A program made the position numbers and the translations under genes. Shown here one piece after another: positions 60,723 through 64,000 of a stretch of 64,000 bases of DNA. This stretch comes from Leisingera sp. NJS204 (lineage in GTDB: Bacteria; Pseudomonadota; Alphaproteobacteria; Rhodobacterales; Rhodobacteraceae), in the NCBI RefSeq assembly GCF_004123675.1, contig NZ_CP035418.1, forward strand, positions 1 to 64,000, in the 5' to 3' direction. Below the pieces are notes generated by a model. That model ran no database searches, had not been told where the DNA came from, and saw only the letters and a list, made by a program, of their open reading frames with translations. The number at the start of each line of letters is the position of its first letter. Positions within the stretch are counted from its first letter, which is position 1.

Positions 60723-61613
60723 ATGACCGATCTGCCCCATGTCACTTGGCTGAAAGCTTTTGAGGCCGCCGCGCGGCTCAGCAGTTTTTCTGCCGCCGCC
60801 GAGGAGCTGGGCCTGACCCCCGCTGCCATCAGCCAGCAGATCCGGCTGCTGGAAAAACACCTGGACACCCAGCTGTTCAAACGCCTGCCCCGCGGCGTCG
60901 CGCTTACGGATACCGGCCAGGCCTATGCCCAGCCGATCCGCAAATCCTTTGACGAAATGCTGCGCGCCACCACCGGGCTGTTCAGCAAGAAACGCAAGCG
61001 GGTGGTGCGCCTGCGTGCGACGATCTCCTGCGCCGCACTGGTGATCGCGCCGCAACTGGCGCGGTTCCAGGCTGAACACCCGGATATTCACGTGCAGCTG
61101 TCCTCCACCGTCTGGTCCAGCCGCTTTGACGAGGAGGCGCTGGACATTGACATCCGCTATGGATCGGGCGACTGGCAAGAGGCCCGGATCCTGCATCTGG
61201 GCCACGAAAACGCCATCCCGGTCTGCAGCCCCGCCTATGCAGCGACCCTGGGCAGGACGCCCTCAATCGAAGATCTGGCCCGCGCCGATGTGGTGCAGAT
61301 CATTGGATCTGAAACCGACTGGGGCCGCTTGGCAGACCTGCACGGGCTGACCCTGCAGGTCACTGCCGGCTGGCTCAAGGCTGACTCCTCGCTGCTGGCC
61401 CTGCAGACGGTGGCCGCGGGGCACGGGGTAACAATGGTGCTGGAAAGCTTTGCCCGGCAATACGTCGAGCAGGGGCTGGTGACCGCGCCGGCCGCATACA
61501 AACTGCCCAAACGCCGGTCCCACTACATGGTGATCAACGACCGCGCAGGCCAGCGGGACGAGGTGAAAGCGGTCAGCAACTGGATCACGTCGCTTTATCA
61601 GTCTCTGACCTGA
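60723..61613 (+). CDS. LysR family transcriptional regulator (GcvA-like)
   Basis: A 296-residue LysR protein. The HTH is at residues about 8-66 (LKAFEAAARLSSFSAAAEEL, GLTPAAISQQIRLLEKHLDT), and the effector domain follows. The GcvA-like wording LFKRLPRGVALTDTGQAY is typical. It is divergent from the GMC/enolase-superfamily pair across 102 bp and likely regulates it. Confidence 0.9.
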   Translation: MTDLPHVTWLKAFEAAARLSSFSAAAEELGLTPAAISQQIRLLEKHLDTQLFKRLPRGVALTDTGQAYAQPIRKSFDEMLRATTGLFSKKRKRVVRLRATISCAALVIAPQLARFQAEHPDIHVQLSSTVWSSRFDEEALDIDIRYGSGDWQEARILHLGHENAIPVCSPAYAATLGRTPSIEDLARADVVQIIGSETDWGRLADLHGLTLQVTAGWLKADSSLLALQTVAAGHGVTMVLESFARQYVEQGLVTAPAAYKLPKRRSHYMVINDRAGQRDEVKAVSNWITSLYQSLT

Positions 61614-61738
61614 AACCCTCCTGCAATGCCAAACACTTGCGCGCCGCCGGGTTTTGCGCGCCAAAGCCGCGCCCCGCTTGCCCCAGCCTCTCCCCCAAGC
61701 GCAAGCAGAGAGAGCCGGGATGCCGGACTGCACCCGCC

Positions 61739-61772
61739 AGCTGTCCCCGCGGGGACAGCTTGTCTTTTTCGC
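61739..61772 (+). terminator. Terminator downstream of lysR
   Basis: AGCTGTCCCC (61739-61748) and GGGGACAGCT (61751-61760) form a perfect 10-bp stem around GC, followed by TTGTCTTTTTC. It lies about 125 bp after the lysR stop and 20 bp before the convergent trans-sulfuration gene end. The GCTGTCC core resembles the stem in insert H8. Confidence 0.65.
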
Positions 61773-61779
61773 GTGCCCC

Positions 61780-62895
61780 CTAGCCGTCAAGCGCCTCCAA
61801 CGAAGCCTTCATGGCGCTCCACAGTTCCTCGGCCGGTTCGGTGCCAACCGAGATACGGATGAACCCCGGCGCTACCGCATCGCCCCAGCGGGCGCGGCGT
61901 TCTGCCGAGGTATGCACCCCGCCAAACGACGTCGCCGCGCGGATCAGCGGGCAGTTGTTGATGAATGCATCCGCCTGTCCGGCGCAGTCCAGTGTGACCG
62001 AGATCAGGAAGCCGGACCGGGACATCTGTTGCTTGGCGAGGGCGTGAGAGGGGTCGGACGCCAGCCCCGGAAACCGGATTTCCTGCACCCGCGGGTGCGC
62101 CGCCAGCCGTTCGGCCAGAACCTCCGCCGTGCTGCACATCCGGTCAAAGCGCACCTCCAACGTCTCTAAACCCCGGTGCGCCAGCCAGGCCTCCTGCGGG
62201 CCGGGAATGCCGCCGCCGAACTGGCGCCATTCGCGTGCAGCCTGAAGGATCCCGGCGTTGCGGGTGGCCAGATGCCCCATCAGTACATCCGAATGGCCGC
62301 CCGGCGCCTTGGTGTCGGAGGCCACAACCACATCCGCCCCCAGCTCCAGCGGGCGCTGGCCCAGCGGGGTCATGGTGGTGTTGTCAACGATCAGCAGCCC
62401 GCCCGCCGCGTGGACCGCACCAGCAATCGCGCGCAGATCGCAGAGATCCAGGCCGGGGTTCGAAGGCGTCTCTGCAAAAACAACGTCAATGCCCTCAAAT
62501 CCGCCCTCGGCAAATCCGGTGGTGGGGCGCTGTTCGACCTCCACGCCAAGGTTCTGTAAAAACCGCTCGCTCAGCCGCCGGGTGACATAATATCCGTCAG
62601 ACGGGATCAGCAGTTTCGAACCTGCTTTCAAGGTGGCAAACAGCGCCGCCGAAATCGCCGCCATGCCCGACGGAAACGCCAGCGCAGGCGCGTCCTCCAG
62701 ATAGGCCAGCATATGCTCCAGCTGCTCCCAGGTGGCATTGTCCGCCCGGCCATAGCTGGGGCCGCCGGTCCAGTCGCCGGGCAGGTGGTACATTGAGCTT
62801 TGCGTGAGCGGCAGCGCCACCGGCTCGCCTTCGGACAGCATGTTGCCGCGCAGGTGCAGCATGGCGCCGGCTTTGGGGGCGGTGGGGGTGTCCAT
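61780..62895 (-). CDS. Trans-sulfuration enzyme family protein (cystathionine gamma-lyase/synthase-like)
   Basis: A 371-residue PLP enzyme of the Cys/Met metabolism family. YGRADNATWEQLEHMLAYLE near residues 49-68 and the catalytic lysine in VVVASDTKAPGGHSDVLMGH near 191-210 are the family landmarks. The motif around the lysine is SDTK rather than the common SATK. Possible roles are cystathionine lyase or methionine gamma-lyase; the specificity is not readable. It is a single gene between lysR and the TPP enzyme. Confidence 0.88.
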   Translation of the reverse strand: MDTPTAPKAGAMLHLRGNMLSEGEPVALPLTQSSMYHLPGDWTGGPSYGRADNATWEQLEHMLAYLEDAPALAFPSGMAAISAALFATLKAGSKLLIPSDGYYVTRRLSERFLQNLGVEVEQRPTTGFAEGGFEGIDVVFAETPSNPGLDLCDLRAIAGAVHAAGGLLIVDNTTMTPLGQRPLELGADVVVASDTKAPGGHSDVLMGHLATRNAGILQAAREWRQFGGGIPGPQEAWLAHRGLETLEVRFDRMCSTAEVLAERLAAHPRVQEIRFPGLASDPSHALAKQQMSRSGFLISVTLDCAGQADAFINNCPLIRAATSFGGVHTSAERRARWGDAVAPGFIRISVGTEPAEELWSAMKASLEALDG

Positions 62896-62950
62896 GGGAT
62901 GGCGCCTTTCGTGAATTCGGGTATCACGAATTCATAGCGGGCAGCGTGTG

Positions 62951-62987
62951 AAAGAAACAAGGCCGGGAGCGCATGTTTCCCGGCCTT
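62951..62987 (-). terminator. Terminator after the TPP enzyme gene
   Basis: On the minus strand AAGGCCGGGA (62987-62978) pairs with TCCCGGCCTT (62968-62959), followed by GTTTCTTTC. It lies 25 bp after the stop of the TPP enzyme. Confidence 0.75.
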
Positions 62988-63011
62988 CCGATTTCCCGGT
63001 TTAAGAACGGA

Positions 63012-64000
63012 TTACCCCATCCAGCGGCGGACAGGCGCGGCGGCCTCTTCCAGCGCCTGGCAGACCACGTCAATCAGGGTCGGGCCGTCATGGGCAAAGG
63101 CTTCTTTGATGGCTGGGTCCAGATCCTCAGGGTGTTCCACCCGCCAGGTCTTGACGCCGAACGCTTCGGCCACGGCGGCGTGGTTGGTGCGGTTGAAGTC
63201 GACATTGTAATACCGCTTATCGCAGTCGTCGCGCTGGCTGGCCTTGATCCAGCCGAAGTTGGCGTTGGAGAACACCACATAGGTGATCGGTGCATTGCAG
63301 CGCACCACGGTTTCCAGCTCGCCGCAGGTGAAGTTGAAGGAGCCGTCGCCCATCATCCCGACAACCTTGGAGCCGGGACGCCCGAACCAGGCACCCAGCG
63401 ACGCCGACAAGGAATAGCCCAAGGCGCCATGCGCCCGGTTGGTGATATACTGCCGCCCCGAATGCTGCTGCTGTGAATAGGCGTTGAAATAGGGGCAGCT
63501 GGTGCCGGGGTCGGAGACCACGATGGCGTCATCGGGCAGGTTCCGGTTCAGCGCGTGGATGATCTGCTCCGGCAGGACCTGATCGGTTGCGCTGTTTGCC
63601 AGCGCCTCGAACTTGGCGAACTTGCGCTGTTTGATGTCCGCGGTTTTCGCGGCCCCGCTGAACGTTGGCACTTCGCCCTTGCGTCCGTCCAGATAGGCAT
63701 TGACCGCCTGCAGCGCCAGTTTCAGGTCGGCCACCACGCCGACCTCTGTCGGGTAATTGGCGCCGATGGTCATCGGGTCGTTGTCAAAATGCACGATGCG
63801 GCGGCCAGGCTTGGGCGCCTCCCAGCGCGAGGTGGTGGTGGAGCCTGCCCGGCAGCCCATGAAGATGACCAGATCGGCACCCTCCATCATCTCCCAGGTC
63901 TCATCTGTGCCGCCGTTGGAGCCGACCACGCCCAGCGATTGCGGATGCGTATCAGCCAGCGAACCCTTGCCGGAGATAGAGGTGCCCACGGCGATGTCAA
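63012..64000 (-). CDS. Thiamine-pyrophosphate enzyme (acetolactate synthase-like), C-terminal part
   Basis: About 329 residues of a TPP enzyme; its start lies beyond the right edge. The visible middle domain has DLVIFMGCRAGSTTTSRWEA, and the PP domain has the cofactor motif GMMGDGSFNFTCGELETVVR followed by NANFGW. It differs clearly from the TPP enzyme at 11368-13041. Substrate is unknown; the missing Pyr domain would help. The frame stays open to the window end, so 64000 is not a true start. Confidence 0.87.
   Translation of the reverse strand, partial: DIAVGTSISGKGSLADTHPQSLGVVGSNGGTDETWEMMEGADLVIFMGCRAGSTTTSRWEAPKPGRRIVHFDNDPMTIGANYPTEVGVVADLKLALQAVNAYLDGRKGEVPTFSGAAKTADIKQRKFAKFEALANSATDQVLPEQIIHALNRNLPDDAIVVSDPGTSCPYFNAYSQQQHSGRQYITNRAHGALGYSLSASLGAWFGRPGSKVVGMMGDGSFNFTCGELETVVRCNAPITYVVFSNANFGWIKASQRDDCDKRYYNVDFNRTNHAAVAEAFGVKTWRVEHPEDLDPAIKEAFAHDGPTLIDVVCQALEEAAAPVRRWMG

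Noticed and set aside
1-64000. tRNA, rRNA or riboswitch genes
   Set aside because: I saw no tRNA cloverleaf with conserved arms, no rRNA, and no known riboswitch core in the spacers; a covariance search would be needed to exclude small RNAs.

Overview
The window looks like chromosomal accessory/catabolic DNA from a marine alphaproteobacterium of the Roseobacter group (Rhodobacterales: Leisingera/Phaeobacter/Ruegeria-like). GC content is high, ABC, TRAP and BCCT transporters are abundant, and MttB-type methyltransferases, GcvT-type flavoproteins, a carnitine-degradation cluster and IS66 are present. No rRNA, tRNA, CRISPR or phage module was seen. The taxon is inferred from gene content only.

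Layout. 1-2.0 kb: a molybdenum hydroxylase pair (iorAB-like) and a divergent AraC regulator. 2.0-9.4 kb: an L-carnitine catabolic island with a CdhR-like regulator, acetoacetate-CoA ligase, a BKACE-type dehydrocarnitine cleavage enzyme, a carnitine dehydrogenase/thioesterase fusion and a BCCT transporter. 9.5-14.6 kb: a minus-strand operon of unclear purpose (FMN glutamate-synthase-like protein, acetolactate-synthase-like TPP enzyme, aldehyde dehydrogenase, RidA). 15-17 kb: LysR with a divergent ureohydrolase. 17-24.6 kb: probable quaternary-amine demethylation genes (TetR, MttB family, dimethylglycine-dehydrogenase-like, PNPOx-ferredoxin-reductase fusion, GST). 24.7-30.5 kb: LysR and a Liv-type ABC transporter. 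30.5-35.4 kb: a lower-GC patch with a broken small gene and a decayed ISNCY (IS1202-like) element split by an IS66 element. 35.5-39.5 kb: an intact chemoreceptor and a degraded heme-sensor chemoreceptor. 39.5-44.7 kb: Lrp, LysR and a TRAP operon ending in a universal stress protein. 44.7-54.6 kb: a peptide-type ABC operon with M81 metallopeptidase and amidohydrolase, a deletion remnant of a CocE/NonD hydrolase and a divergent HTH regulator. 54.6-64 kb: inositol-monophosphatase-like enzyme, LuxR with a second ureohydrolase, enolase-superfamily protein, GMC oxidoreductase, LysR, trans-sulfuration enzyme and a partial TPP enzyme.

How it fits together. Carnitine enters by BCCT, is oxidised and cleaved, and yields glycine betaine (through betainyl-CoA and the fused thioesterase) plus acetoacetate, which the ligase activates. 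The MttB/dimethylglycine-dehydrogenase-like cluster 10 kb away could take betaine further; this link is inferred. Ten apparently intact transcription regulators are present, most beside a catabolic or transport unit.

The most unusual structure is the IS66 element at 31436-34264. Its tnpC and tnpB genes are interrupted by nine short hairpin-forming inserts of about 27-63 nt that fall into a few families. Four belong to one family whose inner stems differ by paired compensatory changes. Removing the inserts by eye restores full-length tnpC and tnpB reading. These may be an undescribed miniature palindromic element or, more speculatively, sequences skipped during expression. A second pattern is that all three substrate-binding-protein genes of the transporters are followed by a strong intercistronic hairpin before the permease gene.
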